Of a stretch of 6,151 nt of DNA, positions 5,968 to 6,151 are shown piece after piece; the stretch's first letter is position 1, and each line of letters begins with the position of its first letter. The stretch is from Deltaproteobacteria bacterium (GTDB lineage: Bacteria > Desulfobacterota > Binatia > UBA9968), in assembly GCA_005878685.1 (NCBI GenBank), contig VBLN01000137.1:3475-9625 (forward strand), read 5' to 3'. The translations under genes and the position numbers were made by a program. The notes beneath the pieces are model-generated. The model saw nothing but the letters and a program-made list of their open reading frames with translations, did not search any database and had not been told where the DNA came from.

Positions 5968-6151
5968 ATGGCTATCAAAGTCGGTGATCGTCTGCCCAGC
6001 GGCACTCTAAACGAGTTTATTGAGGTGGAAAGGGAAGGCTGCAGCGTCGGCCCGAATACCTTCAAGGTCGAAGAGATGGTCAAAGGCAAAAGGATCGTCA
6101 TCTTCGGCGTACCCGGCGCCTTCACCCCGACTTGATCCACCAAACACGTGC
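5968..6151 (+). CDS. Selenocysteine-containing peroxiredoxin, Prx5-like (C-terminal part missing)
   Basis: Thiol peroxidases of this family reduce hydrogen peroxide and organic hydroperoxides through a peroxidatic cysteine. The 61 visible codons read as a Prx5-type N-terminus: VGDRLPSGTLNEF (5-17), GCSVGPNTFKVEEM (24-37), a KGKRIVIFGVPGAFTPT strand and loop (39-55), then TGA as codon 56, then STKHV. The family motif is PGAFTPTC-ST-KHVPG, so the TGA stands exactly at the peroxidatic cysteine within the PxxxTxxC signature (Pro49, Thr53, residue 56). Residues after the TGA still fit the family, which argues for read-through as selenocysteine and not for a stop. Selenocysteine peroxiredoxins are known in some anaerobic and sediment bacteria. 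Sec would lower the active-site pKa and speed peroxide reduction. The start is fixed by GGAGGT five bases upstream. Alternatives are a nonsense mutation or a sequencing error (TGC to TGA). The gene continues beyond the right edge. Confidence 0.85.
6133..6135 (+). other. In-frame TGA, probable selenocysteine codon
   Basis: Codon 56 of the peroxiredoxin, at the peroxidatic cysteine position. TGA is used as an ordinary stop by asnS and by the split-barrel oxidoreductase gene in this same window, so a genome-wide reassignment of TGA is unlikely and local recoding is the better explanation. The bacterial SECIS hairpin that recruits SelB should begin right after this codon. Only 16 of its bases are visible, so it cannot be confirmed here. 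Confidence 0.8.

Noticed and set aside
5968..6135. A 55-residue stand-alone protein ending at the TGA
   Set aside because: The sequence is the N-terminal third of a peroxiredoxin stopping exactly at its catalytic residue, and the next codons keep matching the family. Selenocysteine read-through explains this better.
5946..6143. Minus-strand 65-codon frame opposite the peroxiredoxin
   Set aside because: It is the complement of the conserved Prx frame and has no features of its own.

Overview
The window is bacterial chromosomal DNA with short intergenic gaps and Shine-Dalgarno sites before most genes. It holds eight genes, two of them cut by the window edges. The taxon cannot be fixed from the sequence. 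Mixed GC content, a SpoIIM-family protein, a separate asparaginyl-tRNA synthetase, a maleate-isomerase-like protein and an apparent selenocysteine codon would suit a soil or sediment lineage such as the former Deltaproteobacteria or a neighbouring phylum. That is inference only.

Layout, left to right. (1) On the minus strand, the N-terminal 165 codons of an Asp/Glu-racemase / maleate cis-trans isomerase-like protein, reading off the left edge. (2) Divergent from it, a small split-barrel flavin/F420 oxidoreductase resembling mycobacterial Rv3369. (3) Convergent with that, a 69-residue winged-helix protein. (4) Upstream of it on the same strand, a SpoIIM-family membrane protein with its own candidate terminator. 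(5) Divergent from SpoIIM, an unrecognised AT-rich lipoprotein. A set of GATAC/GTATC half-sites lies between these two. (6) A GC-rich berberine-bridge-type FAD oxidoreductase. (7) Convergent with it, asparaginyl-tRNA synthetase (asnS), whose promoter appears to abut the start codon. (8) Divergent from asnS, a peroxiredoxin that runs off the right edge.

The standout is the peroxiredoxin. Its reading frame has a strong ribosome binding site and a clear Prx5-type N-terminus, but an in-frame TGA (6133-6135) sits exactly where the peroxidatic cysteine belongs (PGAFTPT-U-STKHV). Family-typical residues continue after the TGA, and other genes in the window use TGA as a normal stop. The best reading is a selenocysteine peroxiredoxin that a standard gene caller would miss or truncate. 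The recoding hairpin would lie mostly beyond the window edge.

The genes do not form one evident pathway. Several are redox enzymes (split-barrel oxidoreductase, FAD oxidoreductase, Sec-peroxiredoxin), but divergent and convergent orientations point to mostly single-gene transcription units. No tRNA, rRNA, CRISPR array, insertion sequence or intergenic gap above 300 bases was seen.
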